The translations under genes were made by a program, and so were the position numbers. The notes beneath the pieces were generated by a model. That model was not told where the DNA came from, made no database searches, and saw only the letters and a program-made list of their open reading frames with translations. From Okeania sp. SIO1I7 (GTDB taxonomy: Bacteria > Cyanobacteriota > Cyanobacteriia > Cyanobacteriales > Microcoleaceae), in assembly GCA_010672585.1 (NCBI GenBank), contig JAAHGF010000017.1:51535-115534 (forward strand): a stretch of DNA of 64,000 bases, in the 5' to 3' direction. The first letter of the stretch is position 1; every line of letters begins with the position of its first letter. Shown in pieces: positions 30,013 through 38,250 of this stretch.

Positions 30013-31482
30013 CTAATTTCGATGCCAACGTGTTACACCACCAGGTTGGTCTATTAGTTTAATACCTTGGTTTTGTAGTTCATCTCTAATGCGGTCTGCT
30101 TCAGAATAATTCTTGGCTTTTTTTGCTGCTAAACGTTGCTGAATTAAAGACTCAATTTCAGCATCACTTAAACCTCCAACTTCACCATTAATTTCTGCAT
30201 TTGGTTGAAATTCTAAACCTAATACTTGTGACAACTTTACAAGAGTTATCCATTGTTTTTGTAATTTCTCTAAAGATGTTTCAGTTTGACCTTCATGTAC
30301 TAATATATTACCCTCTCGACGTAACTCCTTAGCTAACTCAAATAAAACAGCTAAAGCACCAGGAGTATTAATATCATCATCCATTGCTTTCTGAAATTGT
30401 TCAACTTGAGAAGTTAATAAATTTGTCTTTTCAGATAATACTTTTTCTGGCGTTTCCCATCCCAACTGAGAACCATATTGATAAGCAAATAATATACCTT
30501 CCTTAATCGTATTCCAACCATTTTCAGCAGAAGCGATCGCCTCAGAGGTAAAATCAATAGGTTTTCGATATTGGGCAGTCAAAACAAACATTCTTACAGC
30601 CATTGGGTCTACAGGCTTGTCTAATAAATCCCGAATCGTGGTAAAATTACCAAGGGACTTTGACATTTTTTCCCCATTAATTGTGACAAAGCCATTATGT
30701 AACCAATATTTAGCCAAAGACTTTCCAGTTACTGCTTCCGACTGGGCCACTTCATTTTCATGGTGAGGAAAAATTAAGTCCGCCCCACCACCATGAATAT
30801 CAATAGTCTCTCCTAAACACTCTCGCACCATTGCCGAACATTCAATATGCCAACCTGGTCTTCCTTTTCCCCAGGGAGAATTCCACGCAGGTTCCCCCGG
30901 TTTTGCTGCTTTCCATAAGGCAAAATCAAATGGGTCTTTCTTTTTAGAGGTCTCTAAATTTTCTCCTTCAACTCTACCACTTGCACCAGCTTGCATTTCC
31001 TCCAAACGACGGCCAGATAATTTCCCATATTCGGTAAATTCCCGCACCTGATAATAGACATCCCCTCCCGCAGAATAAGCAAAACCTTTTTTTTCCAGGT
31101 CGTTGATTAACTGCTGAATTCCATCTATTGTCTGGGTTGCCCGAGGATATTCATCCGCTTCTAGCACATTCAACCGTTTCATATCCTCAAAATAAGTCTC
31201 AGTGAAGCGTTCGGCCACAGACTCCATAGAAGTACCTGTTTCTCTGGCCCGATTCAGGATTTTATCATCTATATCAGTAAAATTTTGCACATATCGTACC
31301 TGATAGCCCCGCCACATTAGATATCGACGTATTGTGTCCCAGGCAATATACGAACGAGCATGGCCCAAATGGCAGTAGTCGTATACTGTAACACCACAGC
31401 AGTACATTTTAACTTTGCCTGGTTCTAGGGATTCAAAATTTTCTTGGCGACGAGTCAGGGTGTTGTATAGTTTCAGGGTCAT
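30013..31482 (-). CDS. cysS: Cysteinyl-tRNA synthetase
   Basis: Charges tRNA-Cys; cytoplasmic class Ia synthetase of 489 residues. The HIGH motif is HLGH at 38-41, KMSKS is at 272-276, and the zinc ligands C29, C215, H240 and E244 are all present. The C-terminal helical part reads AKKAKNYSEADRIRDELQ, which is the family's anticodon-domain signature. Start at 31482 is the first ATG and gives MTLKLYNTLT, normal for CysRS. The gene is single. Confidence 0.98.
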   Translation of the reverse strand: MTLKLYNTLTRRQENFESLEPGKVKMYCCGVTVYDYCHLGHARSYIAWDTIRRYLMWRGYQVRYVQNFTDIDDKILNRARETGTSMESVAERFTETYFEDMKRLNVLEADEYPRATQTIDGIQQLINDLEKKGFAYSAGGDVYYQVREFTEYGKLSGRRLEEMQAGASGRVEGENLETSKKKDPFDFALWKAAKPGEPAWNSPWGKGRPGWHIECSAMVRECLGETIDIHGGGADLIFPHHENEVAQSEAVTGKSLAKYWLHNGFVTINGEKMSKSLGNFTTIRDLLDKPVDPMAVRMFVLTAQYRKPIDFTSEAIASAENGWNTIKEGILFAYQYGSQLGWETPEKVLSEKTNLLTSQVEQFQKAMDDDINTPGALAVLFELAKELRREGNILVHEGQTETSLEKLQKQWITLVKLSQVLGLEFQPNAEINGEVGGLSDAEIESLIQQRLAAKKAKNYSEADRIRDELQNQGIKLIDQPGGVTRWHRN

Positions 31483-31759
31483 AAAGTAATTTCAACAAGT
31501 TTTTTCTAATTCTAATATAAGGAGAATAGCTGTTTTTGATTTGGTGTTAAAAGAAAAAAAATTATCCATACTATAGTTTATGAGTTAATGGGCTAGTATT
31601 TAGAAGAATCATATATAGTTGTGTTTGATGCCACTATATATAAACATTAAGTATTAATAATTTATAATTTATTCAGTAGTGCATTAATTCTAAATTTAGT
31701 TATAGCTGATACGATCGGAAAAATTGCACAAAATAATTACTACCAAACATCAAAGCACA

Positions 31760-33010
31760 ATGAAAATTTTAGTATCTACGGCAAATCAAACAACCAAATT
31801 GGAAGAGTATTGTGAATCAATCGATCAAGCATTAGAAGGAAATTTTCCACTTTCTGGAACAATTGGATCGATTATTAGATTAGCATATATGTTAAATGAA
31901 GCCGGATTTGATATTTGTTTAAGCACTAATACTGATATATCGTGTTCTAAATTTCCCTGCATTAAACATGAAAATGTCGATCATAAAAATTTTGATTATC
32001 TAATTGTTCATCAATCACATTGGAATGGTCATTCATTAACTTTTGGCAATAAAGCCCTAGATAAAACAGTGCTTTGGTTACATCTTTATAGTAATTTTGC
32101 TCTAGTTTATACCTTCCTAAAAGTGGGTGGTTATTATGTTGTCTGTCCATCTATAGATTGCGCTAATTTCTTCAGAACTGTTCCACAATGGCATCAAAAA
32201 GTAGGGGTAGTTTACAACTCTTATGACTCCAACTTATACAATTACAGTTCTGAAAGTTCGGAAAAAAAATTATTGTTTATAGGTGCTATTAGTTCTGGAA
32301 AAGGCTTTATTGAATTAATGGATATATGGTCTTATTTAGCATCTAATCAAGTAGATTTGGAATTATCTATTGCTGGTAGTATTCATCTTCATAAACCCAA
32401 GATAAAATTAGGTGATATTGGAGTTGCAGATAAAAAATTTGAGTCTGATTATATTAAACCTTGGATGGAAAGTTTACCTAAAGATTATCAACCTAATTTT
32501 TTAGGAGGTTTGACTCCAAAAGAACTCCAGCAGGCAATCAATCAATCTTGGGCAGTGATTGTCAATCCATCCTGGTATTCTAAAGAAACATTTTGTGTTT
32601 CTGCTGTGGAAGCACAAGCTTGTAATAAGACTGTTTTTTCAGTTGCCACAGGTGGACTTCAAGAAACAGTTTATAGGGGAAATTTTAAGTCATTAGCAAC
32701 TGACAAGAAACCAGAAGCATTAGGAGAACTAATTCTTGATGGTTTGTCTAATATGGAAATAGTTTCAAAAAATGGAAAACTTGCTGGAGATTTTGTGAGA
32801 AGCAAATTTTCTTTTAATGTTATTTGTGAATCATGGATACGCTTACTATCTGAACAAAAAACTGAAACTAGCTTACCTACATTTTGGCAAACACCTAAAG
32901 ATTTATTCAGCGATTTAATGCGATGGTCTAGAACAGGAGTTTCATATTATTCTTGGAGAAGTCCTCTAGATCGAAAAATGTTGAAAGAAATGCATAAGTA
33001 TCAAAAATAA
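31760..33010 (+). CDS. Glycosyltransferase, GT4-like
   Basis: A 416-residue GT-B fold glycosyltransferase for surface polysaccharide. The frame opens at a TTG at 31724 but the ATG at 31760 (MKILVSTANQTT) is a better start. The N-terminal half has a LxxxGFDICLST acceptor-domain pattern; the C-terminal half has FIGAISSGKGF at about 173-183 and ETFCVSAVEAQACN at about 276-289, the donor-binding E-x7-E-like signature of GT4. It lacks a membrane segment, so it acts at the inner face of the membrane. It is 60 bp upstream of the next glycan gene, same strand, and begins the glycan cluster. Acceptor and sugar are unknown. Confidence 0.85.
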   Translation: MKILVSTANQTTKLEEYCESIDQALEGNFPLSGTIGSIIRLAYMLNEAGFDICLSTNTDISCSKFPCIKHENVDHKNFDYLIVHQSHWNGHSLTFGNKALDKTVLWLHLYSNFALVYTFLKVGGYYVVCPSIDCANFFRTVPQWHQKVGVVYNSYDSNLYNYSSESSEKKLLFIGAISSGKGFIELMDIWSYLASNQVDLELSIAGSIHLHKPKIKLGDIGVADKKFESDYIKPWMESLPKDYQPNFLGGLTPKELQQAINQSWAVIVNPSWYSKETFCVSAVEAQACNKTVFSVATGGLQETVYRGNFKSLATDKKPEALGELILDGLSNMEIVSKNGKLAGDFVRSKFSFNVICESWIRLLSEQKTETSLPTFWQTPKDLFSDLMRWSRTGVSYYSWRSPLDRKMLKEMHKYQK

Positions 33011-33070
33011 TATCAGGGTTAAGCATCAGTAATCATACTTCCTTTCTGTTTATTATCAATTATTACTAAT

Positions 33071-34036
33071 ATGAAAACCATCTATTTTTATTCACCAAAA
33101 CCAATCTCTTCAGAGTTTCTACAGATGAATCCTGATGAATGGTTAGGTCTTAGAAACAATTTTAATAGTTGGATTCTTAGAACGTATCTAAGATTACAAG
33201 AAATTTATAACTGTCAATTTGTTGATAGTATTCCTGAAGAGGGGATTTTGTTGGCTGACAGAGACTCTTTGGGTAATAGCTATAAATATTTCGATAAAGT
33301 AATGTTGATTTGTGCTAAAGGTGATAGAGAGTATCACTCTAGCGCACATTTACACATTGTACAAAATCCTTATGATTTGGAAAATAATCAAAACTCTATT
33401 TGGAATCCTTACTATATACCTATGTGGCCACAGCCTCAATTAATCCCAAGAGATAAAAATCGTGGTTCTCTTATAGAGAATGTAGCTTTTATGGGTACGA
33501 GAAGTCAATTGGATGAACAACTAAAATCAGACAAATGGATTCAAGCTTTGGAAGAGTTAAACTGCAAATGGTTGCCAATTTTTGATCGAAATAAATGGAA
33601 TGATTACACCAATATTGATGCTGTAGTTGCAGTGCGAACTTTTGATGGAAATCCTTACAACAATAAACCAGCTAGTAAATTAATAAATTGTTGGAGAGCT
33701 GGTGTTCCAGCAATTCTTACTCCTGAATCATCTTTTATGGCTTGTAGAAAATCTGAGCTAGATTTTCTGATAATTAAATCTCTTGATGAAGCTATCACAG
33801 CAGTAAAAAAACTAAAAAAAAATCCTGAATTATATCTAAAAATGATTACAAATGGATTTGACAGAGGTCAAGAATTTACTCCTGAATCAGTCAAAGAACA
33901 ATGGATAGATTTTTTCAATAATTTTGCTTTTCCAGCTTATGATAAGTGGCAGTCTGACTCTCAATTTACAAAGAGGAAAGATTATTTAAGACGTTATTTA
34001 AAGTTAAAGTCAACTAGATTAATCAACAGGATTTAA
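33071..34036 (+). CDS. Probable glycosyltransferase, GT-B-like
   Basis: A 321-residue soluble protein I place as a glycosyltransferase with moderate confidence. The clearest signal is NNKPASKLINCWRAGVPAIL at 197-216, which has the GT-B donor-site pattern (K-x-x-x...W-x-A-G-x-P). The N-terminal half (MKTIYFYSPKPISSEFL) lacks a known family signature. The 60-bp spacing from the GT4-like gene and same strand imply co-transcription. Other options (nucleotide-sugar binding protein without activity) are not ruled out. Confidence 0.65.
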   Translation: MKTIYFYSPKPISSEFLQMNPDEWLGLRNNFNSWILRTYLRLQEIYNCQFVDSIPEEGILLADRDSLGNSYKYFDKVMLICAKGDREYHSSAHLHIVQNPYDLENNQNSIWNPYYIPMWPQPQLIPRDKNRGSLIENVAFMGTRSQLDEQLKSDKWIQALEELNCKWLPIFDRNKWNDYTNIDAVVAVRTFDGNPYNNKPASKLINCWRAGVPAILTPESSFMACRKSELDFLIIKSLDEAITAVKKLKKNPELYLKMITNGFDRGQEFTPESVKEQWIDFFNNFAFPAYDKWQSDSQFTKRKDYLRRYLKLKSTRLINRI

Positions 34037-34037
34037 T

Positions 34038-34165
34038 ATGACAATAGAAAACCATAGACAAAACAAAAAAATTCGTGTTTTTGGTATTAGAAGAAGTGGC
34101 GATAGTGGGACATTTATTGGTTAATTGAGAACTATCCAGGTTCTATTGAGAATAGGATTTTTTAA
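34038..34165 (+). pseudogene. Sulfotransferase-like remnant
   Basis: An ATG at 34038, directly after the previous stop, opens MTIENHRQNKKIRVFGIRRS then GDSGTFIG before a stop. In the next frame the DNA continues as IYWLIENYPGSIENRIF and then ends. The FGIRRSG phrase followed by a WLIENYPGS segment is the beginning of a family of sulfotransferase-like P-loop proteins. The two pieces are joined by a frameshift near 34110 and nothing of the rest follows. Assignment rests on short motifs, so it is tentative. Confidence 0.5.
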
Positions 34166-34718
34166 GTAATTTTCGGAAATTATTATCCTTCAAGATTGAT
34201 AGGTTTTTCCATCTGACCCAAATACTTAAAATTAAATAAAGATAGAGGATAGCTTTTTTTGATTTTGGCGCTAATTTAATTATGAACTTTTAATGTTCAC
34301 AATTATTCTCATGTTAAATCTGCCGATAGAAAGTTGTCGTTTTCAAGTTTCTTTAAACCTTCTGTTTTTGGCTTTACTCTAAGTATTGAAGAAGGAAGAA
34401 AAAGTGGATGTGGACAGTCAACGATTGCTATTTCGTGTCTTATAATTCCAACCAATTGTATTGTAAACACCGCCGATGGCTGCACTCGTTTGTACACCAT
34501 GACAAAATGTTTTTCTCTTCCTGTTCCCAGATCCCATATCCGGTGTTCCATGCATCGTTACTGTAGCAATATTTTATGAAATTGGTATAAAGGAGTTGGG
34601 AGTCTGGAACAAAAAATATACTTGTATACTTGAGTAGTAGAGCTAAAAATAATTTTGCCTACCTACTTAACCTGACCATAAAATATACAATAAATTTTGC
34701 TTGATTAATAATCTAAAT
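34166..34718. other. Intergenic, nothing firm
   Basis: About 550 bp between the remnant and the sulfotransferase gene. Opposing 80-codon frames (34309-34579) overlap each other and have no recognisable product. No repeat family member seen. Confidence 0.5.
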
Positions 34719-35534
34719 ATGATTTCAAAATTTAAGTATCATCTCAGAAATTTAATTACTTTAAGATACTTTAGCCCAGTATTTTCTGGGAATTTATTTT
34801 TTATTTTTGGCTGTCAAAGAAGTGGTACAACTTTGTTACTATCCATTCTTAATGCACATCCTCAAATTACTTGTGTAGACGAAACAGAATTTCCTAGTCC
34901 ATATCCTTTTCCTTCAGCTCAAAGACTAGCTATTAATAAGATTAACCATCATTATTTATGTTTTAAGATACTAGAGCATTCTCATAAACTAGATTTCTTA
35001 AAAAAATTTTATCCTAATTCAAAAATACTATGGCCGATTAGAAATCCTCATAGCGCTATTTCTTCGATGTTAAATCTAGTTAATTCAGAAGGAGATTGGA
35101 TTGATCGATGTGTTATAAAAGAAATAGAAAGGCTCAAACCTTTTTTTGGTAAAGAGTTAGAAAGTTGGCATCTACCTAAATTATCTAAAATTGAATTAGC
35201 TGGGATTTATTGGTTATATAAAAATCAATATCCGATTTTGCTCAAGAGTCATGGATTTGATGTTTTAGAGTTTAAATATGAAGAGCTTATCCAAAATCAA
35301 AAAGAAACATTAGCGAAAATAACTAATTTTTTGGAAATTGAATGGAGCGATGATTTACTGAATTTTTATCAAAAAAATCCTAGTAAATCTTTGGCAGGAG
35401 GAACCAGGACTGACAGACCTATTAATACAACGAGAGCTAGCAATTTACAGGGAAAACTAAATGCTGAAGAAATACAGAAAATAAATGTAATTTGCCAGCC
35501 TGTAATGCAGAAATATAGCTATACAGAACTTTGA
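34719..35534 (+). CDS. Sulfotransferase family protein
   Basis: Transfers sulfate from PAPS to a hydroxyl or amine of a glycan or other acceptor. The 271-residue protein has the 5'-phosphosulfate loop GCQRSGTT at 31-38 and the 3'-phosphate motif PIRNPHSAISS at about 106-116. The frame opens at a TTG at 34701; the ATG at 34719 gives MISKFKYHLRNL and is preferred. No signal peptide. It sits between glycosyltransferase genes and next to a sulfotransferase relic, so sulfation of the polymer made by its neighbours is the natural reading. The acceptor is unknown. Confidence 0.88.
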   Translation: MISKFKYHLRNLITLRYFSPVFSGNLFFIFGCQRSGTTLLLSILNAHPQITCVDETEFPSPYPFPSAQRLAINKINHHYLCFKILEHSHKLDFLKKFYPNSKILWPIRNPHSAISSMLNLVNSEGDWIDRCVIKEIERLKPFFGKELESWHLPKLSKIELAGIYWLYKNQYPILLKSHGFDVLEFKYEELIQNQKETLAKITNFLEIEWSDDLLNFYQKNPSKSLAGGTRTDRPINTTRASNLQGKLNAEEIQKINVICQPVMQKYSYTEL

Positions 35535-35620
35535 AAAAGTGTACTATATATAAGTAGTGTCTAATTGCCAAAATTAGTAATATTATTTGAAGTTAATTTG
35601 TTTTGATTTTAAGTGTTTTT

Positions 35621-35898
35621 TAATTAGGGCTTGCTGATTAAAACTCAAAGCATTGATAGATAAGGGTTTTAGATATTTTAGGTTGAAAAAAGTGCCAACT
35701 TTTCGGTTGCTCAAGGTCAAAAAGGAGGGCATTTTGGGCAAGAGTTGGGCAGAAAATTCTAGGGAAAATTCTTACTCCTACCTCCTCTATAATTACCCTA
35801 ACTCCTGTCTCCTATCTCCTGTCTTCCCCTCCTAGGAGGGGTTAGGGGTGGGTTGTCTTATACCCCTACTAAAAGACTTTTTCAGCAAACCCTAATTA
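35621..35898 (+). repeat. MITE-like family A, copy 3
   Basis: A 278-bp element with clean ends: TAATTAGGGCTTGCTGATTA and TCAGCAAACCCTAATTA. The TAATTA hexamer lies at both ends. The middle has CTCAAGGTCAAAAAGGA and a CTCCTGTCTCC pyrimidine tract. Confidence 0.88.
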
Positions 35899-35979
35899 GC
35901 TTAATGCAAGATGTTAACTTATACAATTAGACAGTAGTAATATTGTTTGGTAAGTACCTTTATTTATCGGGATATAAAC

Positions 35980-36091
35980 GTAAGCATTCAGCTATTAACG
36001 GTCATCTATTACTATTGAATTTGACCTCAATTTATCAATGGCTTTTACCGACTACAAAGCAATAGCTGAATACTGAATGCTGAATGCTTAC
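35980..36091 (+). repeat. MITE-like family F
   Basis: A 112-bp element with GTAAGCATTCAGCTATTA at the left and, inverted at the right, AATAGCTGAATACTG then TGAATGCTTAC. Fragments of the same ends occur near 6400, 29833, 36285 and 63713. Confidence 0.65.
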
Positions 36092-36400
36092 ATATAAAGG
36101 TCAAGGGAGTGTGCTTTGATAGTAAAGTTTAAGGCGTTGCTTAAATGTAATGGTAAATAGCTGAAGGTAAAATTGAAAAACTGATGTTTTGCGTTGATAC
36201 TTCATCTAAAAATTATGACCACTCAGCAACATCAAGTTGAATTTTGCCTCAATTGATTAATTGCTTTTACCGACTACAAAGCAATAGCTGAATGCTGAAT
36301 GCTTACATATCAACTCTAAAAAATACTGCTTATTGAGGGCGACCCGGAAAAGTATTCACATAATGTATATTTGAATCAAATTAAATTAGGTTATAAGCTA

Positions 36401-37210
36401 ATGACTAACTCAAATTCTGGCGTTTTTTACGTTGCTGCGGGCAAAAAATATGTTGATGAAGCTTGCGACTCTGCTAAAAGTTTAAAAAATATTAATCCAT
36501 CTATAAAAATCTCTCTAGCTTGTAATCAAGACCCTGAAGATAAAGATTTATTCGACCAAATTATTCGAGTAGATGAGCAAGTAACCTGTAGAAATGAAGG
36601 ATTATTATTTAAGGTCAAACATTTATATTTTTTATCACCTTATGAAAAAACTATCTTTGCTGATACAGATACTTTTTTCGCCAGTGACTGTGAAAATGGA
36701 TTTGACATCTTAGAATATTTCGATCTTGCCCTAGTTCCTGCTCCAGTTGATACTTACTATCCAATTTTAGAATCAGGTCAAAAAGTGCCTTGTAAACCAT
36801 TAAATACAGGGGTAATTATTTTTCAAAAAAATGAAGCAAATGATAGGTTGTTTAAAGAATGGATTGACCTCTATACAAGTAAGCTTTTATCTAATAGTAA
36901 TTTGCGAGAAAGTGACCAAACATCTTTCACCCAAGTTTTACTAAATTCCTCTTCAAGAATGTACCCTTTACCTAGCGAATGGAATGCTAGATTTTGTTTT
37001 ATTAGTGCCTTTGCCGAACCAGTTAAAATTCTCCATGGTAATTCCCGGAATATAGAAAATATTGCTTATTTAATTAACTTAAATGGTAATAAACATAGAG
37101 TTTGGATTCCTCATTTGAAAAGATGTATTGTCTTTAAACCTTATACCTGGAAACATTACTTAGGTCGATTACTGGGAAAATTGGGAATAATGAAAACGAA
37201 AAAGGCGTGA
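36401..37210 (+). CDS. Glycosyltransferase, GT8-like nucleotide-sugar transferase
   Basis: A 269-residue GT-A fold protein. The metal-binding DxD is at D88-T-D90 in TIFADTDTFF, and PLNTGVIIF and VKILHGN are the GT8-type motifs further on. These features suggest retention of configuration and Mn/Mg dependence, both family properties. The frame could start at a TTG at 36371, but ATG at 36401 (MTNSNSGVFYVAAG) is the better start. Last gene of the glycan group, separated from the sulfotransferase by repeats, so probably its own transcript. Confidence 0.8.
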   Translation: MTNSNSGVFYVAAGKKYVDEACDSAKSLKNINPSIKISLACNQDPEDKDLFDQIIRVDEQVTCRNEGLLFKVKHLYFLSPYEKTIFADTDTFFASDCENGFDILEYFDLALVPAPVDTYYPILESGQKVPCKPLNTGVIIFQKNEANDRLFKEWIDLYTSKLLSNSNLRESDQTSFTQVLLNSSSRMYPLPSEWNARFCFISAFAEPVKILHGNSRNIENIAYLINLNGNKHRVWIPHLKRCIVFKPYTWKHYLGRLLGKLGIMKTKKA

Positions 37211-37772
37211 ATATTTATGAACGAAGGCAGAAAATAGAAGGCAGAAAGAACAATTGGATGGGGTTTCTAAGCCCAACCAATTGTAGATAACCTCCTTGAC
37301 TGTGAGTCAGAATTCTCTTTACTACGGAATGCTGCGCAAACAGCATGAGTGCCTCTTGAACTCTGCCTTTCCTGATAAATAATTAACATATTAAGTGGTT
37401 AATAATTATCAAAAAGATCATTCCGCCTGTATTAATTACTTAATAATTTTCCCACCTAAGAAAGGCATTCTTTTTCCACCCTTAGTATAAGAGGCAGCAT
37501 TCCATTTATGTTAGCTTTCCTTCGGAAAGAAAATGCTTACTAAAAAAGAGTGAGTAGAGCCAGCAAATTTTAAGTCAAATTTCAAATTAAAGAAAGACAT
37601 GAAAATAATATAGCGCTGTGCGCAGGCAACAGGCAACAGCTCATCTGGCAACAGGGGGAATAAAAAACTGATAATATAAGACTTTCAGCTATTGGAAAGT
37701 TATTGTAATTTGTACATAAGCCAGCGCAAATTGCTATAAATGGGCAAAGTGCTTCTACTTTTTGTAGGTGAC

Positions 37773-38218
37773 TAATTAGGGCTTTTTGACTAAATCTAAA
37801 AGCATTTATATATAAATACTTTAGGCTTTTTTTTGTCGAATTGTAGTGCGCCTATTTCAGTCTAAAACGCTCAAAAAGTTAGTATTTTAGGCAAGAATTG
37901 AACAGAAAAATTAAAGGAAAATTATTACCGAATAATTAATAATTAATAATTAAATAATTCTGGTTTAAAGCCTCCCCTTTTAAAGGGAAAAAAGCGGTTG
38001 AGGGATGGCGTTAGCGGAGCGGCTCTGTCAAGAGCTAGTCCCCTCGCCATATCCAATCAACCAAGAGAAGAAATAATATTTCCTTATATTCAATTCCGTA
38101 ACGGTTTTAACCTTCTTGTAATTATCAATTATCAATTAATGAATGCTACCTCCTGGCTCATTCCCATTTCTCCTGTCTCCTACCCCTACTAAAATACTTT
38201 TTCAGCAAACCCTAATTA
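37773..38218 (+). repeat. MITE-like family A, copy 4, carrying a nested family B element
   Basis: Ends are TAATTAGGGCTTTTTGACTAA and TTTTTCAGCAAACCCTAATTA trimmed to the shared core. At 446 bp it is longer than other copies because a complete family B element occupies 37927-38143. Confidence 0.85.
37927..38143 (+). repeat. Interspersed repeat family B copy inside a family A element
   Basis: Starts ACCGAATAATTAATAATT and ends GTAATTATCAATTATCAATT. Its centre has AAAGCGGTTGAGG and CCATATCCAATCAACC. Confidence 0.85.
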
Positions 38219-38250
38219 GTTATCCCAAATGATTAATATCAAAAATTAAA

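Larger units (their letters stand above)
35535..36400. other. Intergenic with family A and F repeats
   Basis: About 860 bp. Contains family A copy 3 (35621-35898), the family F element at 35980-36091 and a partial repeat of F at about 36255-36305 (TTTTACCGACTACAAAGCAA). No gene seen. Confidence 0.65.
37211..38250. other. 1-kb gene-free stretch with nested repeats
   Basis: Holds a GGAATGCTGCGCAAACAGC copy near 37326, the AATAATTAACATATTAAG block near 37378 and, most notably, the family A element at 37773-38218 that contains a family B element. No gene supported. Confidence 0.65.

Noticed and set aside
34309-34579. Two overlapping 80-codon frames on opposite strands
   Set aside because: They cover the same DNA, neither resembles a known protein, and no start signal is present. 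One is likely a shadow of the other and both may be chance.
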